The notes: a model not told the origin generated them from the sequence alone. Positions 17,454 through 25,981 are shown, counted from the first letter of the stretch. The stretch: DNA of 64,000 nt from Massilia frigida (GCF_011682175.1 NZ_WHJG01000024.1:1-64000), one strand, 5' to 3'. Made by a program: numbers and translations.

Positions 17454-18311
17454 TCAGGGGATGTAGATTTCCGACACTAATACTGGTACGGCACTTCCTT
17501 CTGTAATTTCCCGCCCGATGGCTGCCACACTGGCATTCGGCAGTCGCTTGATGAGAATTCTTATGCCCAGCTCGCCCTGGTCGCGCAGCTGAAGGCGCTG
17601 TTGCGGGGTCTTGCGCATCTCGATGGCCTGTTCGCTGGCAAAGGTCAGGGCCGAGCGGTTGCCGGGCAGCGGCGTGCGCCCGCGCGCGCTGAAGCGCAGT
17701 TTGCCGTCGAGGTCGACGATGACCGGATCAGGGGCATCCAGCTCGCTCAAGAAATGGTATGTCCAGACGCTGGCGCGGGCGCCGAAGCGCACCAGCCAGA
17801 CTGGCGCGGCGGCCTGCGCCAGCGCGGCCGCCACGTCCGCCAGGGCCAGCACCATGAAAAACGCCGGCCTGGCCGGCGCGCCTGGCGCCGCCAGCGCCGC
17901 AGCCTTGTCCGGCACGCGCGCACGGCGCCAGGCCGCCGGCCCGGCCAATTGCTCCGGGTGCAGGCGCCAGCGCCCCGGGCCCTCGGCCTGGGCCCTGGCG
18001 CTGTGGAAAAACAGGCAGGCGTCGGGCGCGGGCGCATCGAGTCCGGTAAACAGGGAAAAGTGGGGATCGGTCGAGAGCACGCCAAATTCGAGTTCGGCCG
18101 CGTGCTCGTGCCCGCCCTGCAGATCGGCGCGGGCCGCGTCCTGGGCGACCAGCGCCAGGCCGTGGGCGGACGGGCGCGTGAGGATGCCGAAGCGGTCGAG
18201 CAGGGCGGCGCATTGCGCCGTCGGCACGAAACGGAAATTGCCGCTTGCCCCAGCGGGGAAATACGCATGCTCGGCGCATAATTCCAGGAGGAGGGAATAG
18301 GCGCCGCGCAT
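17454..18311 (-). CDS. conserved eCIS operon protein of unknown function
   Basis: 285 aa, cytoplasmic, without signal peptide or membrane helix. Visible features are an N-terminal helix (YSLLLELCAEHAYF), a central Ala-rich region and a C-terminal segment EGSAVPVLVSEIYIP. It lies between the tail-terminator and sheath genes, 3 nt downstream of the former and 23 nt upstream of the latter, so it is clearly part of the operon. I do not recognise a catalytic motif. Position suggests a role near the tail end or as an assembly factor. It is not a second sheath or tube. Confidence 0.6.
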   Translation of the reverse strand: MRGAYSLLLELCAEHAYFPAGASGNFRFVPTAQCAALLDRFGILTRPSAHGLALVAQDAARADLQGGHEHAAELEFGVLSTDPHFSLFTGLDAPAPDACLFFHSARAQAEGPGRWRLHPEQLAGPAAWRRARVPDKAAALAAPGAPARPAFFMVLALADVAAALAQAAAPVWLVRFGARASVWTYHFLSELDAPDPVIVDLDGKLRFSARGRTPLPGNRSALTFASEQAIEMRKTPQQRLQLRDQGELGIRILIKRLPNASVAAIGREITEGSAVPVLVSEIYIP

Positions 18312-18314
18312 GGC

Positions 18315-18887
18315 TTAGTGGCTCGCGCTGGTGATCGGTTCGGCCACTGTGCCGACCTGGTGTGTGATGGGGTCGCCGCCCACCGTAATCATGCGCACCT
18401 TGTACATGACGGATGGCAGGTAGCGCCCGCTCAGCATGGTCCAGAGATTGCTCAGCTCATGGGTCTTGAGGTTCTCGATATCGAGCAGCAGCCGTTCGAT
18501 GCGCTCATCGAGATCGGGCGTCACCTGGTGGTCGAACACCGGCGTGCGCTGGAAGAAGGTGATCGCGCTGGAAATGAAGCGCAGCGCCTCGGGATAGTTT
18601 TTATCGCTGAAATTGGCGGCCACCACCACGTACAGATTGAGGAACAGCGGCCGGCTGTAGACCGGTGTGCGGCCGGCGCCGGCGCTGGGCGCGAATGCCT
18701 GCTGGGGCAGCGTGTCTTTCTCGATATTGGTCAGGCAGATCACCACCTTGTTGGCGATGTGCGGGGCGATGGCGCCATTCTGGCCGATGATATTCGAGAC
18801 CACCACGATATCGTCGGTGAGCTTGTGGCTACGGCGCAAAAACTGGTTCAGCTGCTGCGCGAGGTGATCGATGGCGGCCTCAATCAT
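18315..18887 (-). CDS. eCIS tail terminator protein (DUF4255, Pvc16/Afp16-like)
   Basis: 190 aa from ATG at 18887 (MIEAAIDHLAQQLNQFLRR). The DUF4255 hallmarks are this N-terminal helix, a central LYVVVAANF strand, and the helix YPEALRFISSAITFFQ. Afp16/Pvc16 caps the tube and sheath and fixes the final length. The start is chosen because GGAG lies 7 nt upstream. The longer frame to 19019 adds a basic, AT-rich stretch unlike the family. It is the first gene of the leftward operon, and the promoter should lie between here and 19177. Confidence 0.85.
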   Translation of the reverse strand: MIEAAIDHLAQQLNQFLRRSHKLTDDIVVVSNIIGQNGAIAPHIANKVVICLTNIEKDTLPQQAFAPSAGAGRTPVYSRPLFLNLYVVVAANFSDKNYPEALRFISSAITFFQRTPVFDHQVTPDLDERIERLLLDIENLKTHELSNLWTMLSGRYLPSVMYKVRMITVGGDPITHQVGTVAEPITSASH

Positions 18888-19177
18888 CGGCATGCTCCGC
18901 GCCTGGAAAGCTTGGGCAAGACGATCGACAGGCTCATTCGAGATATCCCTTTTGTTGTAATTTCGGAAGACTTTATCATAAGACACTCTGTTGTTTTTTT
19001 TATTTTTGCGATGTCGCAATTGTCACATCAACGTGGTAATTTATGAGATTGGGAGGGCTATTCGGTGCTCGATATCGCTGGCGGAAACTGTGCCGTCACG
19101 ACGCGGCGCGCAGGCGAGCGCGGCCGTAACGGCGGGCTCCGCGCCGTTTTCGTGGTTCTGTTCATGCGAGGTGAACG
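18888..19177. promoter_or_regulatory. Divergent intergenic region between eCIS operon and effector gene
   Basis: A 290-bp non-coding stretch. The part near 18955-19045 is clearly AT-rich (long T runs near 18985-19005) compared with neighbours, consistent with a promoter for the leftward operon, the rightward effector gene, or both. I can see no confident -35/-10 pair or operator palindrome. Confidence 0.45.
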
Positions 19178-21082
19178 ATGAGTTCTGGCGCGCCTTACGA
19201 CGCGATACAAAGCGGTCCCGGATCGCAGCGAGAACGGCAGGCGCGCGACAGCGCGACGCCGGATCGCGCGGCCGGCATGGGTGTCGCGCAGTTGGTCGAT
19301 GGACGGGCGCAATCGGCCGCGCACATGCGCTTGCAGGATCTCGCTGACAATCGGTCACAGGCGCGCCAGGGCAAGGCCGTCGGCAGCCTGATACAACATA
19401 GTGCGCGCGTACGACAGCTGCATGCGCTGGCCGCCATGGCGCAGCAAGCACCTGCGCAGCGTCAAGCCAGGGCGAACAATTCCGGCCTGCCCGATCAGCT
19501 CAAGGCCGGCGTGGAAAGCTTGTCCGGGGTGAGCATGGACCACGTCAAGGTCCACTACAACTCGGCGCAGCCGGCGCAGTTGAATGCGCATGCGTTCGCG
19601 CAGGGCAGCGATATCCACGTGGCGCCGGGCCAGGAACGCCATTTGCCGCACGAAGCCTGGCACGTCGTGCAGCAGGCCCAGGGCCGGGTCGGGCCGACGC
19701 TGCAGATGAAGGCGGGCGTGGCCGTGAACGACGATGCTGGCCTGGAGCGCGAGGCCGATGTGATGGGAGCGCGGGCTGCCGCGAGCAGTGCATCGCCAGG
19801 GCAATACGAAACCGCCACGGCGGCTGGCGGGGGCGCCGGGCTGGTTCAGCGCTATGTGCTCGAGATCGCGGACTACGAGGGTGCGGCGCTCGATACCGAT
19901 CAAGCCGGCCTGGTGGCCATCAAGGCTTATCTGGAGCGGCTCATCGTTGCCCGCGATTCGGTGCGGATTGCCGGCTTGATGGATCAGCTGCATCAGCACG
20001 ACCCCGGGCGCGTGGCGGCCGTCGATCAGCACCGGCAGGTGTACGTGGCGGGCTTGATGACGCCCCTGGGGCAGGACGACGATGCGCTGCGGCTGGGCAT
20101 TCCCGTCGCGCCGAACGCCGCCCATCCCATTCCGCGAGCGATCCACCGGTTCTGGTCGGGCGGGCCGTTGACCGATTCCGCCCTGGCAACCTTGCTGGAA
20201 TCTGCCGCCAAGACGCACAACACGCCGTGGACCCACACGCTGTGGCATTCGGATGCGTTTGAGGCGGGAATCAGGAAGCCGGAGCCGTCGGCATGGAAGT
20301 TCATGGGCGCCGAGCGCGACGCGTACGATGCGGACCAGGCCAAGATCCTTAAAAGGAATCGGCAACGGCAGCGGTTGCGGGACGCCGGCTACCAGACCCG
20401 GGCGATCGAGGAATTGGTGGCCAATGGGAATGCGACTTCCGGCGTGACTGCGCAAGAGCTCGGTACGGCATCGCGCATCGCGGCCAATTCGGTCAAGCAG
20501 GGCGGGCACGATGCCTGGAATGATTTGAAGTATTTCTCCGATATCGCCCGGCTGATGTATCTGCACGCGGGCGGCGGGCACCACATGGATGTCGATATTG
20601 GCTTGGGCGACATGGACATGGAGCGGCAATATACGCACAGCGACGCGGCCGGCGAAGTGCCGCTGATGGGCACGCTGGCGCGCGACATGAGCCTGGGCGG
20701 AGGCGGGCAGGAAGTCGCCCCGCGGCTGGAACATGCCAAGGCGTATCGCGACAATCCGTATTCCGGCGGCGTATCGGAAGATGAGTATGCGCAGGACGTC
20801 GCCGCGCTGGGCGAGCGCGCCCAGGCTGGCGCCGGCATGTACAACGCCTTGATCGCGACGCGGGCCGGGACCGGCAACGTGCGCGCCGCGGTCGACCGGA
20901 TCATGCGCAGCATGCGCGTCGCCGGTCCCGGCTTATCGACCGGCATGGTGGCCAACCGGGAGTTGCTGGGCGGTGACAGGGCGAGTGACGGGCACGCGGA
21001 CAGGCTGCAGGCTGGCTATGCGCAGTCGGTGCCTCCCTATCTGTTGAGGCTGCAACACCTGACCGACGACAGCGATCTCTGA
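19178..21082 (+). CDS. Putative eCIS effector: DUF4157 domain plus glycosyltransferase toxin domain
   Basis: 634 aa. Residues about 1-100 are a polar leader with an LxxLADNRSQ-type motif. Residues about 103-200 are a DUF4157 domain: GLPDQLKAGVESLSG, VHYNSAQPAQLNAHAFAQG, and HEAWHVVQQ (HExxH at 158-162) with a distal E in LEREADVMG. DUF4157 is strongly associated with eCIS cargo. The C-terminal part resembles sugar-transferring toxins and Gly_transf_sug proteins: IPRAIHRFWSGGP near 318-330, and SDIARLMYLHAGGG followed by DVD at 471-473, the expected metal/nucleotide-sugar DxD motif. There is no signal peptide, fitting loading into the particle rather than secretion. AGGTGAACG precedes the ATG. 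It is divergent from and next to the eCIS operon. Target and sugar donor are unknown; the toxin role is inferred. Confidence 0.75.
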   Translation: MSSGAPYDAIQSGPGSQRERQARDSATPDRAAGMGVAQLVDGRAQSAAHMRLQDLADNRSQARQGKAVGSLIQHSARVRQLHALAAMAQQAPAQRQARANNSGLPDQLKAGVESLSGVSMDHVKVHYNSAQPAQLNAHAFAQGSDIHVAPGQERHLPHEAWHVVQQAQGRVGPTLQMKAGVAVNDDAGLEREADVMGARAAASSASPGQYETATAAGGGAGLVQRYVLEIADYEGAALDTDQAGLVAIKAYLERLIVARDSVRIAGLMDQLHQHDPGRVAAVDQHRQVYVAGLMTPLGQDDDALRLGIPVAPNAAHPIPRAIHRFWSGGPLTDSALATLLESAAKTHNTPWTHTLWHSDAFEAGIRKPEPSAWKFMGAERDAYDADQAKILKRNRQRQRLRDAGYQTRAIEELVANGNATSGVTAQELGTASRIAANSVKQGGHDAWNDLKYFSDIARLMYLHAGGGHHMDVDIGLGDMDMERQYTHSDAAGEVPLMGTLARDMSLGGGGQEVAPRLEHAKAYRDNPYSGGVSEDEYAQDVAALGERAQAGAGMYNALIATRAGTGNVRAAVDRIMRSMRVAGPGLSTGMVANRELLGGDRASDGHADRLQAGYAQSVPPYLLRLQHLTDDSDL

Positions 21083-21103
21083 TCCGCCTGCCGGCCACGC
21101 CGC

Positions 21104-22252
21104 TTACTGGATGACGCTGAGACGGTGGCGCTTGCCGCCCTTGAAGGTAAACAGCGTCAGGCGGCCATCTTTCACGTCGCCCCGGGCATCGAAGGCGATC
21201 ACGCCGGTCACGCCCTTGTACTGGCCCTTGGCCAGCGCCGGCAGATACACGGACGGATCGGTGGAGCCGGCCTGCTGCATGGCGGCCACCATGGCGTGCA
21301 TGGCGTCGTAGGCATACGGCGCGTAGGTCATCACGTCGATGCCGTAGCGGCGCCGGTAGGCTGCGCGGAAATCATCCATGCCTTTCTGCTGTTGCGCGTC
21401 CACCCCGCCCGCTTCCGCGCAGATGACCTGGCCATCGGCCATGCCCTCGCCGGCGAGCCTGGCCAGCGAATCGGAACACATGCCGTCGCCGCCCATGAAG
21501 CGCAGCGGCATGCCCAGCTGCTTCATCTGGCGCAGCATCGGCCCGGCCACGGCATCCATGCCGCCGAAGAAAATCAGGTCCGGCTTGGTGGCCTTGATGG
21601 CGGTCAGGATGGCGCCGAAATCGGTGGCTTTGTCGGTGGTGTACTGTTGCGCGACAATGCGCGCGCCCTGGCCGGCGGTCTTGATGTTCTTGATGAATTC
21701 GTCGGTCAGGCCCTTGCCGTAGGCGGTGCGGTCGTCGATCACGGCAATCTGCCTGGCCTTGCCGGTCTGGACCGCGTACCTGGCCAGCGCCGCGCCCAGT
21801 TGCTCGTCGTTGGCGACGTTGCGAAACGCCGTCTTGTAGCCCTGGCGCGTGTACTTGGGGTTGCTGGCGGACGGCGAAATTTGCGGAATGCCCGCGTCGT
21901 GATAGATTTTCGAGGCCGGGATCGTGGTGCCCGAGGTTTCGTGGCCAATCACGCCGCGCACCTTGGCGTCGACCAGCTTTTGCGCCACGATGGTGCCTTG
22001 CTTGGGGTCGCCGGCGTCGTCCTCGGCGAGCATCTCGACGCGGTAGCGCTTGCCGCCGATCAGCACGCCCTTGGCATTGAGCTCATCGACCGCCATGCGC
22101 GCGCCGTTTTCATTATCCTTGCCGAGGTGGGCGATGGCGCCCGAGGTGGCCGCCACGTGCCCGATGCGGATCACGTCCTGCGCCTGCGCCACGCCGCCCG
22201 ACAAGCTGGCCAGCACGGCCGCCCGCAGCACCCATCCAGAATTGAACCGCAT
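21104..22252 (-). CDS. Branched-chain amino acid ABC transporter substrate-binding protein (LivJ/LivK family)
   Basis: 382 aa with a cleavable signal peptide (ending GGVAQAQ). The type 1 periplasmic binding fold follows: IRIGHVAATSGAIAHLGKDNENGARMA, then GHETSGTTIPASKIY, and a hinge region with ISPSASNPKYTRQGYKTAFR. LivJ/LivK proteins bind Leu/Ile/Val or other amino acids and amides. No permease or ATPase genes are adjacent, so this is an orphan receptor and its ligand is uncertain. AAAAGGAAGCT lies just upstream of the ATG. It is convergent with the effector gene, 21 nt apart. Confidence 0.9.
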   Translation of the reverse strand: MRFNSGWVLRAAVLASLSGGVAQAQDVIRIGHVAATSGAIAHLGKDNENGARMAVDELNAKGVLIGGKRYRVEMLAEDDAGDPKQGTIVAQKLVDAKVRGVIGHETSGTTIPASKIYHDAGIPQISPSASNPKYTRQGYKTAFRNVANDEQLGAALARYAVQTGKARQIAVIDDRTAYGKGLTDEFIKNIKTAGQGARIVAQQYTTDKATDFGAILTAIKATKPDLIFFGGMDAVAGPMLRQMKQLGMPLRFMGGDGMCSDSLARLAGEGMADGQVICAEAGGVDAQQQKGMDDFRAAYRRRYGIDVMTYAPYAYDAMHAMVAAMQQAGSTDPSVYLPALAKGQYKGVTGVIAFDARGDVKDGRLTLFTFKGGKRHRLSVIQ

Positions 22253-22364
22253 AGCTTCCTTTTTTCGTTGACGCGGCCGGTACGCCGCAATGCGGCCAGC
22301 ATACCATGCAGGGATTGTGCGCGCGCCTGCGGCTTTGCAGCGCAGGCGGGCCGCATCGGCCGTC

Positions 22365-23468
22365 TCAGTTGCCCGCGCCGGTGAGCTCGATGCCGCGGCT
22401 GCGCAAGCGGTACAGCACGGCCAGCCCGGCCATGGTCAACACCGCGGCGATCAGGGTCAGCAGCTCGCTGCCGCCGCGCGTCATGACGGCGGCCGCGTTC
22501 GAGGCCATGGTCGCGGCGGTCATGCCGTGGTCATAGGTGGCGCCGATGACGAATTCGCGGTCGTTGATGGCGTTGGTCAGGTGCAGGCCGTGGCCGCTGC
22601 GGTGCACGGTCATCTTCTTGTCGCGCCACACGAAGGACATGCGCTCAGTGCCGACCAGCACCGTGCCGACCACGTGGCCGGCGTTGTTGATATCGGTGGC
22701 GAAGCTGTTGTAGTTGCCAATCAGCGCACCCAGGTCGACCATGCGCTTGCCATCGTGCACAAAGGCGCGCCAGCGGCGGTCTTTGGTTTCCGACGCGCCG
22801 ACCACGACGCCATCGTCGTTGATCGCCATGGCCGAGCTTTGGCGGCCACCCAGGGTACCCAGGTCGACCATGCCGCGCTCGGGCGTGTACAGGAAGGCGT
22901 GACGGTAGCCATCCGCGTTGGCGGCGGTGCCGGCCACCTGCCTGTGCTTGTTGATGCCACTGGCGTAGCTGATCTTGCCGCCCAGGGTGCCGAGATCCTG
23001 CAGTTGGGCGCCGCCGTCGTTGATGAAGGCATGCCAGTCGCCGTTCGGCATGTCGGCAAAGCCGACGCTGATGCCTTCCTGGTTGATGCCCATGCCGTAG
23101 CTGCTGGGGCCGCCGAGGGTGCCCATCACGCGCATGCCGCTGCTGCGATGGAACAGGAAGGCATTCCAGCTGCCATCCTTGTTGCGGACCGAACCGATGA
23201 TCTCGCCGCGGTCGTTGATCCCGCGCGCATCGCTGTGCATGCCGCCGCGCGCGCCGAGGTCGGTGATCTTGCCTTTTTCGAACAGGACGCCGCGCGTGTG
23301 GCCGTCGCCGTCTTCCAGCACGGCGGCCACCTGGCCGGCGGCGTTCATGTCGTAGGCGATGGTCGACTCGCCGGGCGGCACGGCGATGCCGAGCGATTGG
23401 GGACGGGCACTGGCCTCGCCTCCCAGCAGGAACAGAACGGCGAGGCAGGCAGGCAGGGCAGGGCGCAT
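22365..23468 (-). CDS. Secreted HAF-repeat protein with C-terminal membrane anchor
   Basis: 367 aa starting at 23468 (MRPALPACLAVLFLL), where AAAGGAATTCC gives a good ribosome-binding site. The signal peptide ends around GGEASARPQ. The body consists of HAF-type repeats of about 40-45 residues built on D-L-G-T-L-G-G, G-I-N and A-F-L-Y motifs (for example VDLGTLGGRQSSAMAIN), which likely fold as a beta-propeller. Near the C-terminus LLTLIAAVLTMAGLAVLY followed by RLRSR looks like a membrane anchor. Function is unknown for the family. No operon partner is apparent. Confidence 0.75.
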   Translation of the reverse strand: MRPALPACLAVLFLLGGEASARPQSLGIAVPPGESTIAYDMNAAGQVAAVLEDGDGHTRGVLFEKGKITDLGARGGMHSDARGINDRGEIIGSVRNKDGSWNAFLFHRSSGMRVMGTLGGPSSYGMGINQEGISVGFADMPNGDWHAFINDGGAQLQDLGTLGGKISYASGINKHRQVAGTAANADGYRHAFLYTPERGMVDLGTLGGRQSSAMAINDDGVVVGASETKDRRWRAFVHDGKRMVDLGALIGNYNSFATDINNAGHVVGTVLVGTERMSFVWRDKKMTVHRSGHGLHLTNAINDREFVIGATYDHGMTAATMASNAAAVMTRGGSELLTLIAAVLTMAGLAVLYRLRSRGIELTGAGN

Positions 23469-23660
23469 GCGGAATTCCTTTCGATGATGGGCGTCAGTGT
23501 GGCATCCGTTGCAAAACGAATATCGGTAAATATACGCCAACATTGCGATCTTGAGGAATTTGTTTTGCTATGTCATGGCAAATCGATTGCGCAGGCGATG
23601 TGGGAAGAAAAAAACCGCGCAGGGCGGGTTGCTGGCGTCGATGGCAGGACAGGCTGGCTG

Positions 23661-23911
23661 TCAGATGTATTTTTCGATGACGCGGATCATGGCGGGCACC
23701 AGCTGGGCCAGGAAAACGAGGCTGGCAACCCAGATGATGATCGACGGTTTCGCCTCGGCTATTTTGGCGTGGACATCGGCGATGTCCGCTTTGGTCGCGC
23801 CATTGGCCTTGATCACCGCAACATCGATTTTGATGGCGGCCACATCGGCTTCCAGCTTTGTTATGCGGGCTTCCATGCCCCATGATCACGCAGTTCGTCG
23901 CTCATGTCCAT
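23661..23911 (-). pseudogene. Coiled-coil/tail-anchored protein, copy 1 (N-terminal frameshift)
   Basis: This is the leftmost of five paralogues. Reading from ATG at 23911 gives MDMSDELRDHG, the conserved family N-terminus, but one base is missing compared with the other copies (CATGGGGCATGG against CATGGTGGCATGG). That frame then stops. The rest of the protein is intact in another frame from an internal ATG at 23876 (MEARITKLEADVAAIKIDVA...) to a hydrophobic C-terminal helix IIIWVASLVFLAQLVPAMI. A 71-aa product could still be made if the internal ATG is used, although its ribosome-binding site is poor. It has the shortest coiled coil, almost lacking the 11-residue repeats. Confidence 0.7.
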
Positions 23912-24108
23912 ACTGTTCCTTGATGAAGTTAAGGTTTTTGCCTGAGGATGACAGTCCGTTGCAAGTCAGACTTGCCGGGAGCCGGATGAACCGCCGCCAT
24001 GCGATGTGAACAACTCCGTTCCACACGTTGCACAGTCCGCCGGTTCGACGATGCGTTGGTAAAAGTGGTTCCTACGGGGCGGCTTGTTGGTAGCTGGCAG
24101 TGCGGATG

Positions 24109-24371
24109 TCAGATGAGCTTCTCTATGAGGCGTACAACGACCGGCACCACCTGGGCCAGGAACATGAGGCCGGCTAACCAGATGATCATTGCGATTTCGC
24201 CTCGGCTACCGTACTGCGTATTTCAGTACCCAAATCGGCGATGTCCGATTTCGTTGCGCCATTGGCCTTGACCACCGCAACATCGATCTTGATGGCGGCA
24301 ACATCGGCTTCCAGTGCTGTAATGCGGACTTCCATGCCACCATGATCACGTTGTTCGCCGCTCATGTCCAT
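24109..24371 (-). pseudogene. Coiled-coil/tail-anchored protein, copy 2 (frameshifted before membrane helix)
   Basis: From ATG at 24371 the frame reads MDMSGEQRDHGGMEVRITALEAD...GATKSDIADLGTEIRSTVAEAKSQ and stops at 24186. The missing C-terminal membrane helix lies directly downstream in another frame (MIIWLAGLMFLAQVVPVVV, ending at 24109). A single lost base near 24188 restores full similarity to copies 3-5. The product would be an un-anchored coiled coil of 61 aa. A sequencing error cannot be excluded. Confidence 0.75.
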
Positions 24372-24735
24372 CGTGTTCCTCGAAGGTGTTATGGTTTTTT
24401 GCCCGTGGATGAGAGCCCATTTCCAGGACCGGCGTCACGGGAGCCGGATGATCAGCCGCCATTCGATTAGCGTGCGTCCGCTCAATGCCAGGCGGCCCTG
24501 CGGGATCGACGTTGGGTTGGTAAAGGTGGCTGGTACGGGGTCCGTACTGCTGATCACAGTAAGACCGCGTCCATCGACATTAGTTCTGTTCTTGCGGCGC
24601 AATGAAGCATGGTGTCGCCAGCCTGGCTGTCGAGCGTCAATGACCTTGTGCGCGTCAGCATCAGGTTCAAGGTCAATGTGACATGGATAAAACACCGCCA
24701 CGGGCGGGTTATCGAGCGCCAACGATGAGCGCGTG

Positions 24736-25131
24736 TCAGATGTACTTTTCGATGAGATGTACCGCTGCGGGTACCAGCTGAGCCAGGAAAACGAGGCCTG
24801 CAACCCACAGGATAATTGCCGACTTCGCTTCGGAAACAGCGCTGCGTATTTCCGAACGTACCTGCGCGATCTCGGAATGCATCTCGGCCCGCACCGCCGC
24901 GAACTCGGAACGCATCTCCGCGCGCACTCTGGCGAATTCGGCATGCATCTCGGCCCGCACCTCGGTGAACCCGGAACGCATTTCGGCCCGCACTTCGGCA
25001 ATATCCGATGTCGTTGCGCCATTGGCCTTGATCACCGCAACATCGATCTTAATGGCGGTGACGTCGGCTTCCAGTCTGGCTACGCGCGCTTCCATGTCAC
25101 CATGATCGCGCAGATCCTCGTTCATGTCCAT
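24736..25131 (-). CDS. Coiled-coil/tail-anchored protein, copy 3 (longest)
   Basis: 131 aa. The N-terminus MDMNEDLRDHGDMEARVARLE is shared with the other copies, then TAIKIDVAVIKANGATTSD. Five 11-residue repeats follow (VRAEMRSGFTE, VRAEMHAEFAR, VRAEMRSEFAA, VRAEMHSEIAQ, VRSEIRSAVSE), and the C-terminus is a single hydrophobic helix (IILWVAGLVFLAQLVPAAV) ending LIEKYI. This predicts a hendecad coiled coil anchored in the inner membrane by its C-terminus, similar in layout to small XhlA-like or bactofilin-accessory proteins. Function is unknown. The gene is intact. Confidence 0.75.
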   Translation of the reverse strand: MDMNEDLRDHGDMEARVARLEADVTAIKIDVAVIKANGATTSDIAEVRAEMRSGFTEVRAEMHAEFARVRAEMRSEFAAVRAEMHSEIAQVRSEIRSAVSEAKSAIILWVAGLVFLAQLVPAAVHLIEKYI

Positions 25132-25639
25132 TGTGTTCCTTCATGATGTAAAGGATTTCGCCCGGTGATGACAAGCGCATGCATGGACACGGCACGTGGG
25201 GGAATAGACAATTGCCACGCTGAAGGCAGGCGCATATTCAGCCAAGGCCGGCTTTGCCGGCGGCGCATTGCGAAACGTGCTCGCACAGCGCCAGTTCCGC
25301 TTGTGACAGCAAGACCTCGTCCATTGAAGTTGGTTCAGTTGGCGGGACGCCTGCAAGCAGGGGGCACCCCTCAATCGCTAGTCTGCCGGCCAGCAATAAG
25401 CAGGCACGCGCACCGTTCATGTAGGTATGGGATGTGCGCTGCGTGCAGTGAAAGTAATTGGACAGTGCTGGCGCAGCATTGTTCCCCGGACCCGGCCAGC
25501 TTTGCGCGGCGTGCTTCCCGAACACACGGAAGACGCCTGCCGTGCATGGCGTCTTGGGCCTGGCCGTCCGGTTCCACGTCACGGATGGATGTGCAAAAAC
25601 CGGCTTAAGGCGGGGCGTTGGCCGACACGGACGGGCGTG

Positions 25640-25981
25640 TCAGATGTACTTGTCGATGAGACGTACCGCTGCGGGTATCAACTGAGCCATGAAAACGAGG
25701 CCTGCAACCCACATGATAATTGACGACTTCGCTTCGGACACAGCGCTGCGTATTTCCGAACGTACCCCGGCGATCTCGGCCCGCATCTCGGCCCGTATTC
25801 CGGCGAACCCGGAACGCATCTCCGTCTGCAGCTCGGCACGCAATTCGGCGACATCCGATTTGGTCGCGCCATTGGCTTTGATCACCGCGACATCGATCTT
25901 GATGGCGGTGATGTCAGTTTCCAGTCTGGCTACGCGCTCTTCCATGTCGCCATGATCGCGCAGTTCATCGTTCATGTCCAT
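25640..25981 (-). CDS. Coiled-coil/tail-anchored protein, copy 4
   Basis: 113 aa from ATG at 25981 (MDMNDELRDHGDMEERVARLE). It carries about three 11-residue repeats (LRAELQTEMRSGFAG, IRAEMRAEIAG, VRSEIRSAVSE) and a C-terminal helix IIMWVAGLVFMAQLIPAAV. The start is set by homology with its neighbours. An upstream in-frame ATG at 26230 would add unrelated sequence that belongs to the duplicated spacer. Same predicted topology as copy 3. Confidence 0.75.
   Translation of the reverse strand: MDMNDELRDHGDMEERVARLETDITAIKIDVAVIKANGATKSDVAELRAELQTEMRSGFAGIRAEMRAEIAGVRSEIRSAVSEAKSSIIMWVAGLVFMAQLIPAAVRLIDKYI

Noticed and set aside
1-18887. Type VI secretion system or prophage tail
   Set aside because: No TssJKLM, ClpV, capsid, portal, terminase or lysis genes; LysM hub, DUF4255 cap and CIS_TMP are eCIS features.
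18888-19019. N-terminal extension of the tail-terminator protein
   Set aside because: Basic, AT-rich sequence unlike DUF4255; a well-spaced GGAG supports the start at 18887.
19650-19670. HEAWH in the effector as proof of an active metalloprotease
   Set aside because: The motif is intrinsic to DUF4157 and may serve processing or packaging; activity cannot be deduced from sequence alone.
25141-25374. Possible small genes in the array spacers
   Set aside because: They are translations of the duplicated, diverging spacers, with no ribosome-binding sites and no consistent frame.
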